Source: Azolla caroliniana (lineage: Eukaryota > Polypodiophyta). From it: a stretch of 64,000 bases of DNA. The notes under the pieces are model-generated. The model searched no databases. It was not told the origin of the DNA and worked only from the letters and a program-made list of their open reading frames with translations. Where the stretch lies: the NCBI GenBank assembly GCA_043228905.1, contig JBHGNT010000017.1, positions 5,394,001 to 5,458,000 of the forward strand, written 5' to 3'. Below, piece by piece: positions 1 to 10,095 of this stretch; the first letter of the stretch is position 1, and each line of letters opens with the position of its first letter. The position numbers and the translations under genes were made by a program.

Positions 1-139
1 AAGGGGTCGCAGCAAACAGGACCGGACCGGACGAGGAGCGCGAGCAAGGCAGAGTGACGCCAGGAGAAGTCGGTTGGAAGAACCGACTGCCACAAAGGTC
101 GACACTACGACCCCACCTCAGGTTGAGCTTGAGGGGGAG
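1..139 (+). mobile_element. Copia family A, 3' internal end with polypurine tract
   Basis: This is the last part of the internal region of a Copia element on the plus strand, ending in the purine tract GAGCTTGAGGGGGAG directly before an LTR. The same tail, ending in residues VELEGEC, is found in inverted orientation at 585-640, which marks both as one family. The rest of this element lies outside the window. No catalytic domain is visible here. Confidence 0.6.
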
Positions 140-475
140 TGTTGAGCGGCAAGCTCAACCGGAGCCGGATCGGCTGAATAAGCCGGAGCCGGTGAGCGAG
201 ACGGATCGGGCGAAACGGATCGGTATGACGGTGAGCAACCGAACCGGCAAGCAGTGGAGGCCGGGTGCAATCCGTAACCGGCAGTCCAATCGGAAGCCTA
301 GTATAGGATAGACTACTAGGTAGCTATAGTCTCGTAGTAAGTGTCAGATGCTCGTGTGAGCATTGAAGTACATGGTACTTCTGTCAGTCCCAAGAGGACT
401 TGTATAAATAGTGCTACTTAGCACAGTGTATAAAGTAAGTCTTGATATAATTTTGAAATTGCGTTCTACTCTCTC

Positions 476-520
<45 letters not shown>

Positions 521-561
521 GTTGTTCTCTGTTTTACGCTTCCGCAAACACTTACGTTTAC
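140..561 (+). repeat. Copia family A LTR (3' LTR of the plus-strand copy)
   Basis: The LTR starts TGTTGAGCGGCAAGCTC and ends GTTTACA, and sits directly after a polypurine tract. It matches the LTR at 36289-36665 (minus strand) in several blocks: GAGCATTGAAGTAC, GACTTGTATAAA (TATA box) and the TTCCGCA near the 3' end. It contains a (CT)n microsatellite at about 468-517. It is followed directly by a 30-bp inverted LTR start of the same family. Confidence 0.7.
468..517. repeat. (CT)n microsatellite inside the LTR
   Basis: About 50 bp of nearly pure CT repeat with one CG interruption. It lies in the transcribed part of the Copia-A LTR. Long open frames on both strands here are an effect of the dinucleotide repeat. 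Confidence 0.9.
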
Positions 562-1170
562 AGGATCCAGTTGATCTTGCTCTCTCAACACTCCCCCTCA
601 AGCTCAACTTGAGGTCGGATCATTGTGTCAGTATCTGTGATGGCCGATTCTTCTGTCCGACTTTTACTGGCGTCCTCCCTCCATGCTTGCACTCCTCGTT
701 CGGTCTGGTTCCACTTCCCGCGACCCGTCCAGTTTTGCGCACCTCCACCTCCTTGGTCGGCTTGTCTGCTCCACAAGCCCACCTCAACTCCTTCAGTACC
801 GTGAGTCCGGTGTTTGTCAACTCGTCCTTTCCTCCGTATCGGCGTCGACTTTTGTTGCCTCCTCATCTGTCTGGCTTCGAGGTGATCTGGCTCATCCGAA
901 TCAAACACCTCTTTCGAATTGGGTGCATCTGATTCATTCCAACTCATGTCTGGATTGGCTGTCTCCAATCCGACTCCCCTTTTCCGGCCTTTCACAACAT
1001 CAGACCATGTCCAAGTCTTGGCCTTCTCCTTCCGGTCGGCTCTATCCTTTTTGACTCTGCCGTCATCACCGCTTGTTTCGACTTGTTTAGATATGTCGAC
1101 TCTTCCAGTTGACTCAACGTCCTTTTTCTTCTTATCTCCCCCTGTCTTGGTTCTTTCCTCTCCGGCCCCT
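562..1170 (-). mobile_element. Copia family A fragment, minus strand: LTR start, polypurine tract and C-terminal ORF
   Basis: On the minus strand the LTR start TGTTGAGAGAGC (up to 591) is preceded by the purine tract GAGCTTGAGGGGGAG (592-606). Upstream of that is an open frame of about 190 codons ending PQVELEGEC. This frame is rich in Lys, Arg, Asp and Glu (for example RRQQKSTPIRRKGRVDKH) and shows no reverse transcriptase or RNase H motif. It may be a spacer or an extra C-terminal domain of this lineage; I do not recognise it. The fragment is cut on the left by the plus-strand LTR and on the right by the Copia-B2 LTR. Confidence 0.5.
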
Positions 1171-1731
1171 TGTCCGTGTGCGGAAAAAACCCTCGGCCAC
1201 AACCGAGTCTAGAATCACTTCAATGAGAATCAAACACAGAGATGGGAAGTAAGGGAGTGAATGCACGTACACACACGAACAATAGAGAGTAAACAGGATG
1301 TTTACGTGGAAAACCCTAATAGGGAAAAACAACGGGAGCCCACAAACTCCAAACTGTCACTATATAAGAAAGGTACAATCAGAGACTCGGAGGCAATGAC
1401 CTTGAGCTTTGAAACTTCGCCAAGCGGCGGTTGCAACAGAGTATCGCTCTGTATCCCTCTCTCTCTACACAACAGTTATGCACATACAACACTATGACAA
1501 CGCTCCATTGTCCACACACTAAAGTGATTGCCCTAAGTCATATTTATACTTATATGAACTTAGGGCTATTTACAAATATAGCCTCAATAGGCTTACTCAA
1601 CACATTTACAAATATGTCTTCTCTTCCAGTCCTCACCGGGTCCATTCGATCCGGTTTCCAAATCTCTTCTGGTTCTCACTAGGCCCTTTTTATTCATAAC
1701 CGGATCCCATATGGAGGGACCGATTTCCCAA
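1171..1731 (-). repeat. Copia family B LTR (3' LTR of copy B2)
   Basis: On the minus strand this starts TGTTGGGAAATCGG at 1731. It is colinear with the LTRs at 10096-10752 and 14819-15589, sharing the blocks CTCGGCCACAACC, GGATGTTTAC and CCTAAGTCATATTTATACTTA. It is more diverged than those two and has no 54-bp repeat block. The left boundary (about 1171) is set by TG and by loss of homology, so it is approximate. Confidence 0.7.
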
Positions 1732-4142
1732 CAATCTCCCCCTTCACTCCGGCATGGGATGTCTCGTCAGCCCGATCCACTTTCGGCACGTGTCCAGCTT
1801 GTCGGTTGTCAACACCTTGGTCAACATATCGGACCTGTTCTCCTCCATGTGGATCTTCGTCAGCATGAACTCTTGATCTTCTACTCTCTCCTGGATCCAA
1901 TGGTACCGCCGCTGGATGTGCTTTTTCCTGGAGTGGTACTCTTTGCAAGGTGGATGGCACTTTGACTATCGCAATGGAGCCAGTGTTCCTCCTGTTGGAT
2001 CCCTAGCTCTCCGATGAAGTCCTTCATCCAGATTACCTCCTTGCTGGCTTCCACAGTTGCCATGTACTCCGCTTCCATGGTTGACAATGCAACCGTCTTC
2101 TGCATCCTCGACTGCCACGATACAGCTCCCCCTGCATAAGTCATGACGTATCCATATGTAGACCTGCTAGTATCCACATCAGTCGACATATCTGAATCGG
2201 TGAAGCCTCCCAAGAGGGGTTTCCCGAAGTCGAATTGGAGGCACCTACTCGAGCTACCTTTTAGATACTGGAGTATCCACTTGACCGCGTTCCAGTGCTC
2301 TTTTCCGGAATTGCTCATGAACCGGCTGACTACTCCTACAACTTAACCGATGTCTGACCGGGTACACACCATCGCATACATCAAGCTCCTGATGGCATGG
2401 GCATATGGTATCTTCATCATATCCGTCTTCTCTGACTTTGTCTTTAGGCTTTGCTTTCTGGACAACTTGCAATTTTCCGAAAGTGTCGATCCAACCAGTT
2501 TCGCCTCCGACATGTTGAACCCAAGGTTGTTAGGTACATTAGGTACGGTACGGATACCATATGTATTTAACATATTAATACTCGCATAGTACCTCCCAAT
2601 TTAAAAATATGTTAAATACGTTTTCTTAATATGTTAAATACTTATAAAATACGTATTTTACGTATAGTACGTTATATACTTCTAGAATTTGAAAATTATT
2701 TACCTTTCTAAAAAAGATCTATAATATTGTAAAAAACATCTATGTTTACACAATTTTGTGATGTACAATATAATTCTACATCCTAAAATGCATATAAGAC
2801 ATTTGAACATTTCACATCCTAAAATACTTGTAGTAATATGGATGTCGATATTCCCTTATTCTATAAATCAATGAAAGTGTACATCACAATGTTCTACTTC
2901 AAATTGTAATTATTTACAATTTTGCCTTCATAGATTGAGGAATCATCTACGATTATCACACTCATGATAGGTTTCTCTTTTCTTCGTTTTCTTCTTCTTC
3001 TTCTTCTTCTTCTTCTATCTACTACGATTATCACACTCAGGACATGTTTATGTCTTCTTTTCTCTCTTCTTCTTCTTCTTCTTCCTTATCTTCTTCATCA
3101 TCGTCTCTTCTATTCTTCTTTCTTCCTTCCTTTGGCTTCTTTTTCACTAAAATCTTTTTTTTCTTTTGCTTTTTGTTAGGGTTTTACTTACATTTCCTTT
3201 ATAAATACGTATTATACCTGTTTTTTTGTAAATACGTTAAATATCGTATTGGACAAATGTACATGATATTTGATTGAACAACATTGAGGTATAGTACATA
3301 CTATACAAATGATGAGGTACTATACGTATTTAAACGTTAAATACGGGTACATAAACAACCATAGCACCTTTGTCACGTACTTCTCCTGTGACAACCACAA
3401 GTCCCGAACGATGTGCATTCCCAATATCTGTCTTGCCGGACCCAAGTCTTTCATTGAGAAGCTCTGGTTCAGAGCCTTCTTCATCATCCAAAACTTGCCT
3501 TGGTCTTGTCCAACGATCAGCATATCATCCACATATAGGAGTATCAGGAAATCTCCTCCGTGAAATTTCTTCACGACCACGCAGTGATCGGCTTGCGTCT
3601 TGTGGTACCCTTGGTCGGTAATGAAGGAGTCGAACTCTGGTACCATTGTCGGGGAGCTTTCTTCAGTCCGTACAAGCTCTTCTTCAGCCGGCACACCAGG
3701 TGCTCCTTCCCTTTCTTCTCAAATCCTTTTGGTTGCATGTAGATCTCTTCTTCGAGGTCTCCATGTAGGAATGTTGTCTTGACGTCTAGTTGCTCTACCT
3801 CGAGGTCCATGCTTGCCGCTATTCTCAGCACCGTCCAGATGGAAGTCATCTTAACTACCAGGGCAAAGATCTCGTCGAAATCCACTCCTTTCTTCTACTA
3901 GAACCCCTTCACCACGATCCGGGCTTTGTATCTCGGTGGGTTTCCGACATCTCCCGGTTTTAGCTTGTACACCCACTTGTTCCGGAGTGCTCTCTTTTCT
4001 TTCGGCAACTCTGTCAGTTCATACATGTGGTTCTCATGCAAGGAATCCATCTCGAACTGCATGGCACTCAATCACTTGCGGTTGTGGGTGTCTTTCTTTG
4101 CTTCTTCAAAGCTTTTCGGTTCCCCTTCATCGGTCAACAATA
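1732..4142 (-). pseudogene. Copia family B2 pol remnant (reverse transcriptase and RNase H)
   Basis: Read on the minus strand, this begins in the spacer after integrase (LLTDEGEPKSFEEAK). It continues through the Copia reverse transcriptase (KWVYKLKPG, LDVKTTFLHGDLEEEIYMQP) and the intact YVDDMLIVG catalytic box at about 3521-3535. It then reads through SLMYAMVCTR into RNase H (STMEAEYMA, WMKDFIGELG). The frame is broken by several stops and frameshifts and by an insertion of about 840 bp (2521-3361). Gag, protease and integrase are absent: at about 4142 the sequence changes abruptly to a Gypsy gag on the same strand. It is a close relative of the complete copy at 10096-15589 and certainly inactive. 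Confidence 0.85.
2521..3361. mobile_element. AT-rich insertion with imperfect inverted ends inside Copia B2 pol
   Basis: Alignment with the uninterrupted Copia-B copy (11520-11540) shows about 840 bp of unrelated AT-rich DNA. It splits the codons around YVTKVL and FNMS. The ends read GGTTGTTAGGTAC and, inverted, GGTTGTTTATGTAC, so they form an imperfect terminal inverted repeat. The body contains repeated ACGTATTTAA-like words and a CTT-rich stretch (2988-3120), with no transposase. Only a possible 3-bp CCA is repeated at the borders, so the class is unresolved. A non-autonomous DNA transposon is the best guess. Confidence 0.5.
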
Positions 4143-4834
4143 CGCCTTCCTCCTCCACGATTGTGGATTCTCCATATCAGTTTCCTCTTGCCATTGTCGA
4201 CGCTTATCAAGACGGCTACAAGCCTTCTTCACCGTCGCCCAGTCTGCTACCAAGCCATTTGGTTGTGTTTCATCCTCCAAAAAGTTACCCAATTCACGCC
4301 GATCTTTCACATCCACTGCCTTCAGGAATAGTAGGACTTTCTTCTCAGAAGTCGGTTATACTTCTGGTCGAATTCGGCATATACTCCAGACGCACACATA
4401 TTCTTCCCTTTCTTCTCAATCCAAGACATTAGTGTATGTCGAGTCATCTGTGATGCATCTTCAAGCATGTATTCAACGAGAAGTGCCTTTTCGAACTCCA
4501 CCCAAGTTGCATGCTCGTTTTGGATCTCCATGACGCGCTCGCGGATCCCTGGTTCCACCACACGTTTGAAGTTAGAAATTTGTTTGAGATCATTGACATC
4601 CTTTTATTGCATCTCGTTCCGATAGGTAGCAAGAAAATCCATGATGTTCTTGCCACCAAATCGTCCAGCTATCTCGACCGTACGATCAACAACTTTGTCG
4701 ATTAAAGCTTCTCGATCTCTCACCTTTAGCATGTATTCCACTACGAACACCATGCCTTTCGCTAATTCCTCTCCTTGAGTTCCGCTTGTGGAAGCCATCG
4801 TTGCACTTGATATCCGCCCTACCGACTCTTTCAC
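4143..4834 (-). pseudogene. Gypsy G1 gag remnant
   Basis: The minus-strand frame starts near 4834 (MASTSGTQGEELAKGM at about 4797) and reads EIAGRFGGKNIMDFLATYRNEM, then VMEIQNEHATWVEFEKALLVEYMLEDASQMTRHTLMSW in pieces. One stop lies at about 4601 and a frameshift near 4322. It is homologous to the G2 gag (20601-20047) and the G3 gag (33593-33410 plus 23025-22575): all share the W-x-x-F-x-x-x-L and L-x-E-Y pattern of a plant retrotransposon gag core. After about 4143 the sequence becomes Copia pol, so the rest of this Gypsy polyprotein is missing. Confidence 0.7.
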
Positions 4835-4847
4835 GTCGGGTTCACCA
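4829..4847 (-). other. Primer-binding site of Gypsy G1 (tRNA-Trp type)
   Basis: On the minus strand TGGTGAACCCGACGTGAA lies just inside the 5' LTR. From memory it is complementary, over 18 bases including CCA, to the 3' end of plant tRNA-Trp. The same site with one change each occurs in G2 (20645-20663) and G3 (33619-33637). Confidence 0.65.
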
Positions 4848-4856
4848 CTTAATTAA

Positions 4857-5841
4857 GTCGTGAAAATACGTCACTATGTGCGGATCGTGAGACGGAACCG
4901 TCGAGGTTCTGGACTAGAAGGATTTAGTGCAACACGTACAACACAAGCAAGTTTTAAGCATAAGACAAGTGGGAGAGACAAATCATTAGTTTATTGTAAA
5001 AGAAAATCGATTCTTTATAATTTCAGAATCGTGTTACAATGGGTTGGGTATGGAAATGAGAGATTAATTTTTCAAAGAAAGGAGCCAACAACCATGCAAG
5101 GAGTGGTCTGATATGAATACGAGAGATAATTTTTTACTAGAAAGCTCAAGTAAACAAAGCTAGGAGTTTGATATCAATATGTGAGATAATTTGTTTCTCG
5201 AATTCGAGAGGGAAGAAGAAGGGAGAAAGAAGAAGAAGAAGTCCCAACCGCGTAGTGTACGCATCCACGCGTGCGCGCGTCCAGCCCGCACCGTGTACGC
5301 ATCCGCGCGCAAAAGTCTCGACCGCGTCGTAGTGTACACATCCACGCATGCGCGCATGCGCGCGTGCGCACACACGCGTCCGTTCGAAACATCCACGTGT
5401 ACGCCCGAAATCTGAAGACGTCCATGCGCGCATACATCCGAAAACGTCCACGCGACCATGCACACGCACATACGCCCAAAGCGTTAACACAGTCGTGCAT
5501 ACACACGTATGCCCGAAGCATGCACACCACAAATTGTAGCCCAAGTTACCTTGAACATTCTGTGCTCCACACATTGATAGAATGAATATGTTTTGGTTTC
5601 CCTTATATATTCTGGGTTCCAATGTTGTCCTGTCTATGTGGGATATCTCACAGTTTTGTCTTTTCTTTTCTTTTTTCAAACTTCACAGTCACATAACTTG
5701 ATACTTGTTTATCCGTTTTATGCGTAGTAAAATACGCTATGAAGCTCTTGAACACATCTATCTTTCCATATCAATATATTAAGCTAATCGTAAATAATTA
5801 TTTTACTAGTTTTCATATCGTGGGTGAAAAACCACACGACA
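4857..5841 (-). repeat. Gypsy G1 5' LTR
   Basis: On the minus strand the LTR starts TGTCGTGTGG at 5841 and ends close to the PBS. The inner end (GTGACGTATTTTCACGA) resembles the inner ends of the G3 LTR and of the solo LTR at 24841. The insertion point is right after the word CCACATGGCACG of element R1, which is also present in R2 at 29830-29841. A CpG-dense block with alternating purines and pyrimidines fills 5244-5520. No matching 3' LTR is present. Confidence 0.65.
5244..5520. repeat. CpG-dense degenerate repeat inside the G1 LTR
   Basis: Variants of GTACGCATCCACGCG recur several times. The stretch 5343-5380 is almost strictly alternating purine/pyrimidine (CATGCGCGCATGCGCGCGTG), a composition able to adopt Z-DNA. 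The density of CpG is striking in an element whose relatives look CpG-depleted. Open frames on both strands here are rich in Arg, His and Cys and are not credible genes. Confidence 0.6.
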
Positions 5842-5969
5842 ACGTGCCATGTGGCGGCGGTTTAATACCCTATTAATAGCCCACTACATACCTTTTCAAA
5901 GTGCCTGTTCACTCCTCGTTCTTGAATGTGTCCGTTCACACCTTGCCCTTGCATGATTTACTTTGATTT

Positions 5970-6058
5970 GATTTTTTATTTTTTATTTTTTATTTTTTAT
6001 TTATTTTTATTTATTTATTTTTATTTATTTATTTATTTATTTTTACTTATTTATAAAA
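5970..6058. repeat. (ATTT)n microsatellite
   Basis: TATTTTTTATTTTTTATT grading into ATTT repeats. It lies just after the integrase stop of R1. The equivalent position in R2 (about 29698-29716) is a pure A run of about 18 bases on the coding strand, so the microsatellite probably grew from that A tract. Confidence 0.8.
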
Positions 6059-6069
6059 CTATTTGGTTA

Positions 6070-8604
6070 ATTCGCATCCGGTCCCACCGAACCCCTATCC
6101 GAATTGTGGGACTTGCCAGCTGTTGGACTGCTTGCCGTCGCGTCGTTCTTGTCGTTTGCCGACTCGTGCTCCCTCTTACCGGCTTCGCGTTTGCCGATTG
6201 CTAAACGTGTTGCCGTCTGCTCCGACTTACCAGTGTCCGGTTTTGTGTTGGCCTTTACTAGTTCAAATGGGTTTCTTGGCATGGGTCCATTGTATGGTTT
6301 GAGTCGGAACCCATTGACCCATTTACCCAGAACCTCGCCAACGAGTGTCCCTAACTAGTAGGAACCGTTGAACTCACGTGTGATCCAGTATGGACCGGTC
6401 CACCGAAACCGTAGCTTCCCCGGCATCTTACCCATCCGGGTCTGGAATACTAGTATCGGCTTACCAATTTCGAACATCTTTTTGTTCCCTTTTCGGTGAC
6501 GATCCACGAACGCTTTCCTTTGCCACTGCTCTAGTTCTAGGTGCATGATGCTAGGTTTTCGGGCTGCCCTATGTCGGTGAGCTCTTCGGCATTCTCCTTT
6601 TGTTGGTCAAGCTCTGCCACATTCCACTCTTTTGCCTTCTTCACCCATTCTGTTGCCTGCTTCCGGATGGCTTCTAGAGTTTCCCACTCCGTGGCTTTGC
6701 CTTTTGATCTTGTAGTGACTTGTTGTAAGTCCGCGACTTCCGCGTCTACCATGTTCACCGTTGGTCGCTTGTCGTAGCTCTTCGCCGGACATTGGTTACT
6801 ATAGTGGCCTTCCGGTCGGCAATAATAGCAGTACGCCTTCCGGGTGTTGCTAGATTCGTCGTTTGTACCCGCACCCGGTTGACGTCCTGTGGTAAGTGCT
6901 TGGTTTTGGTCCAGTTGGCTGCTTGGAGAGCCCTTTTCCGGTTCCCGTGGATGACCCCCCTTTTTGTTGAAATGACGTTTCTTGTTGAAATTCTTTTTGT
7001 TTCGGTAACCTTGACGGGGCTGGTCATCATACTTGCCATAGTCGTCCCGTCGTTGGTTGTAACCAGGGGAGTGATCTCGGTTGTATCTCTCGTACCATCC
7101 ATTATAGTTCCGGTATCTATCTTGTCTATCATACCGGTCATAAGTGTCTCTTCGATCACTGTACCAGACATCTTGTGCCGGCCGGTAGCGCTCCTCTCGC
7201 CGCCAGCGTTCTTCTTCTTCCTCCCAGTTGCTTCGTGGTTCAATTTTCCGGACCGGTGGTGCTTGCCGATTTAACAAGTTATACTCACACCGTTCCATTG
7301 TGTGACTTCTGGAGTGGCAGAGCAAGCGTTGGGAACGCATGGTGCATTCCAGCACCAAATGTCCGGCATTCAAGCATGTCGTACATTGAATTGCTTGCCG
7401 AAAGCGGAGGTCCTCATCTATCGGTAGTGCACACTGAAGTGCGCCCAAGGTTAGCCATGAACTTGATTTTTCCATTTCCCGAACTTGGTCGATCACTTGA
7501 TCTATGCTGCTAGTGTGGAAATCAATGACGGTGCACACCATTCGTAAGGGTTCCCCGGAGTGCTGCTAAGAATATGGCCTTTGTTTCTTCCTCTGGTGGT
7601 GCCTTGCTGAGCTGGCTGTGTATCCGCTGGAACTGGATGACAAATTGTTGAATGTTCTCCGTTGGTTCCTGCTGGATAATGTAAAATAGGCCTACCATTT
7701 CCCGTTGGTCCATCTCCTTGTGAAAGAAATGCAAGAATTTGGTCATTAATGCTTCAAACGTGGGGATGGTGCTGGGATCTTGTGTTCAGTGCCATCTAGC
7801 GGCCGGTCCCTCCAGGGTCATTCCGAACTCTGCCATTTTTTAGTGTTCCTCTTTGGCCGCATTTAAGCGTTGGGACACATAGTTTGCCTCCCAGGTCTGC
7901 TGAAATGCATGGACGTGGGCTTCCGCGTCCAGATCATCCCGGTATCTGGGATATTGGAACGGCATATCGTCGTCTGGTGTCGGTACGTGGGCTGGTGGTG
8001 TTGGTGGTCTTTCCTCCTCTGTCGGCGTTGGAGGTCTTTCCTATTCCTCTTTCGGTGTTGGAGGCCTCTCCTCCTCGACTTCCGGTGTTGGAGTTCTCTC
8101 TTCCTCGACTTCTGGTTCCGGAGTGTGCTCGACTTCCGGTGTCGGAGGTCTCTCTTCCTCAACTTCTGGTTCCGGAGTGTGCTCGACTTCCGGTGCCGGA
8201 GGTTCCAGCCTTGTCAATTCTGGTTCCGGTGTCGGCAAGGTATCCGACTCCTCGTCCTCCGGTCCGTTTGGGGTGTCGTTACTACTGCGGTAGTTCGTAT
8301 GTGCGTTGTATTCCCCTTCTGAATCCGATTCAAAAGCTGAAAATGCTTCGGATTCGCCTTCGCCCGCTGCCAATGCCTGGAGAAGGGATTCCGCTTCCCG
8401 AAGGCTGCTTAGGCTGCTTCCTTCGTCTGGGTAGTCGTTTTGTTGTGAACGAAGTGACTCCTTGGCGACTCTCCAGATCACCTTGGAAAATGAGTGATCC
8501 ACTCTGATTTCTTCTGCCTCTTGCTGGAAAGCCTCTTGCTTCCTCAGCCATTCAGCAAGTCTCCTTGCTCGCTCCGTAACCGGGTCGTTCGTTGGTCTAG
8601 TCAT
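6070..8604 (-). pseudogene. R1 gag joined to integrase C-terminus by an internal deletion
   Basis: Gag starts at 8604 (MTRPTNDPVTERARRLAEWL). It contains a Pro/Glu repeat (TPEPEVEEERPPTPEVE-type units, about 8041-8220). It continues with MTKFLHFFHKEMDQREMVGLF, a CTTCLNAGHLVLEC knuckle, an Arg/Tyr/Asp-rich tract and a CCHC knuckle (CYYCRPEGHYSNQC). After LTDIGQPENLA near 6545 it switches to SIMHLELEQWQRKAFVDRH, the C-terminal end of integrase in R2, followed by GKLRFRWTGPYWITR. Stops at about 8041 and within 7780-7860, and frameshifts near 7535 and at the deletion point, make it a pseudogene. About 3.4 kb is missing relative to R2. Confidence 0.8.
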
Positions 8605-8643
8605 CCATTCCCACCGTTGTTCGTTGCGATTGTGCAGGAATCG

Positions 8644-8656
8644 TGGTCGCCAAAAA
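8644..8656 (-). other. R1 primer-binding site (tRNA-Arg type)
   Basis: Just inside the LTR the minus strand reads TTTTTGGCGACCAC. TGGCGACCAC fits the 3' end of a plant tRNA-Arg, a primer known from several plant Gypsy lineages. Only about ten bases match what I remember. Confidence 0.45.
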
Positions 8657-8659
8657 CTG

Positions 8660-9102
8660 TGTTATTCCTTAGGGCCGGACAATGGCCTAACACAGGGTGT
8701 CTACGGAAGACACTTCACCAAAGGGGTGCTACGGCGAGATAACTTAAAACTCAACAATTAATCAGACTTTAATTGGTTACTTAGCAATATGGCATTAGAC
8801 TTGATACACGTGTATGATAGAACAATTAGCACAGAACGGTAATCAACACTTAAAGATAAAACAAGAAGCTCTATTAATTATCCATCAAAGTTTTACATTG
8901 TAATCGGGCCTTTATATAGGTCACTGGTGCTGAGTACAAAACGGTGCCAACCAGCACCTGTTTGGAACCGGTCCGGGTCCGGATCGGCATACCGATTCCA
9001 GTTCGTCCGTTCACATCTCATAAACTACTTAATTATAATAGATTCCGAATATACAATCCCTTTCACATTCTAGTCTTTAACTCCTTTGTCGGCCGGGTAA
9101 CA
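8660..9102 (-). repeat. R1 5' LTR
   Basis: On the minus strand it starts TGTTACCCGGCC (9102) and ends GGAATAACA (8660). It is colinear with the R2 3' LTR (32949-33408). Shared blocks include a hairpin GAATCGGTATGCCGAT, the words GGTGC/TGGTTGGCACC, and a TATATAAAGG box. Confidence 0.85.
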
Positions 9103-9450
9103 GAACGCCATAAGGTTGAGGTTGTTGGTTCAAGTCCTCTTTTGCCCATGTAATTTTGTGCATGTATTATATTACATGGTTTAGACTATAAAATACTACT
9201 TCAAATCATATGTTATTTTGTAAATTATTAGTATAGGCTAAATGGTAACTTTTGGGTGTCATAAGGTAGGGTTTATTAGTTCAAGTCCTCTCTTGTCCAT
9301 GTAGTATAATAGATATATATATTTTTGTCTCTAAATATAATGTATAATATTATCATAATATGTTATTAACATTATAAAGGTTTATTTTATTTTCATTACA
9401 TATTTATCTTATTGTAGACTTTTAATGTGGAGCTTTCGTACTTTACGACA
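9103..9450 (-). repeat. G2 3' LTR, truncated
   Basis: On the minus strand it starts TGTCGTAAAGTAC at 9450, after a purine tract (GGGGGTGGA). It matches 21337-21689 of the G2 5' LTR with about a dozen differences by eye. It ends at 9103, where R1 was inserted. Two copies of the tRNA-like unit seen in the 5' LTR are present (9103-9150 partial and 9232-9302). Confidence 0.8.
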
Positions 9451-9490
9451 TCCACCCCCTCTAAACCTGCACATCCTCCGACATGTGCCA

Positions 9491-10095
9491 CTATCTTTCA
9501 TCTTCATGTTGATCTATTGGAGGAGGTTCAAGCTCAAACCTTTTCTTAAATACTTTTATCCTCTTTCCAGCTACCACGTTTAGGATTAGTGTCCCATCCA
9601 ATTCACTAACCTTATAAGTAAAGTTATCATATACTTTTCTTACTATGTAAGGCCCAAACCATCTTTCAGCGAACTTGCGGACGGTGCTATGTTGATGATC
9701 TAAAATGCTATCATACACAAGCACCCAATCCCCTTCTTCTATCTTCTTATGTCGAATTCTGTGAGTTTTATCAAAACGAATTTTATTCTTCAATCGAGCC
9801 TCCTTCAATCGTTGGGTTGCTAATTCGACATCTTCAGGGCGACGCTCTAATTGTTGAATTCGCAAAGCCAGCAATTCTTCTCTCCTCAGCTCTTCTTTCC
9901 ATGGAATAGATGTCCATGACATAATTAATCCTTCTATTGGCATGATGGGCTTTTGGCCAAGCATCAATTCAGCTGGTATATATCCTATTACTGAGCTATG
10001 TGTTGTTCGATCTGCCCATAGTGCATAAGGTAGCATGCGTGGCCAATCTCTTATTTTACCTTCACAACTTTTCACGATCGCCTTAACTATTGGGT
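9491..10095 (-). pseudogene. G2 integrase C-terminal part
   Basis: The minus-strand frame (10075 to 9491) reads IRDWPRMLPYALWADRTTHS, then GYIPAELMLGQKPIMPIE and, near its end, GDWVLVYDS and ERWFGPYIVRKV. This is the end of a Gypsy integrase core plus its C-terminal GPY/F domain. It continues directly from 15590-16190 once Copia B1 is removed. The piece itself has no stop before the end at 9491 (RFELEPPPIDQHEDER). It lacks the catalytic core, which lies on the other side of B1. Confidence 0.85.

Larger units (their letters stand above)
5842..9102 (-). mobile_element. Gypsy R1, internally deleted copy of the R family
   Basis: This minus-strand element has a 5' LTR at 8660-9102, a PBS, a gag region, and then a direct jump to the C-terminal end of integrase. 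Protease, reverse transcriptase, RNase H and most of integrase are missing. The left part is cut at 5841 by the G1 LTR, so the downstream extra ORF and the 3' LTR seen in R2 are absent. On the right it abuts the G2 3' LTR at 9103, meaning R1 inserted into G2. Confidence 0.75.

Noticed and set aside
411-932. A 173-codon frame on the plus strand
   Set aside because: It crosses a (CT)n repeat and runs antisense to the Copia-A internal frame.
5146-5679. Arg/Cys/His-rich frames up to 177 codons
   Set aside because: They come from the CpG-rich repeat in the G1 LTR and have no homology to known proteins.
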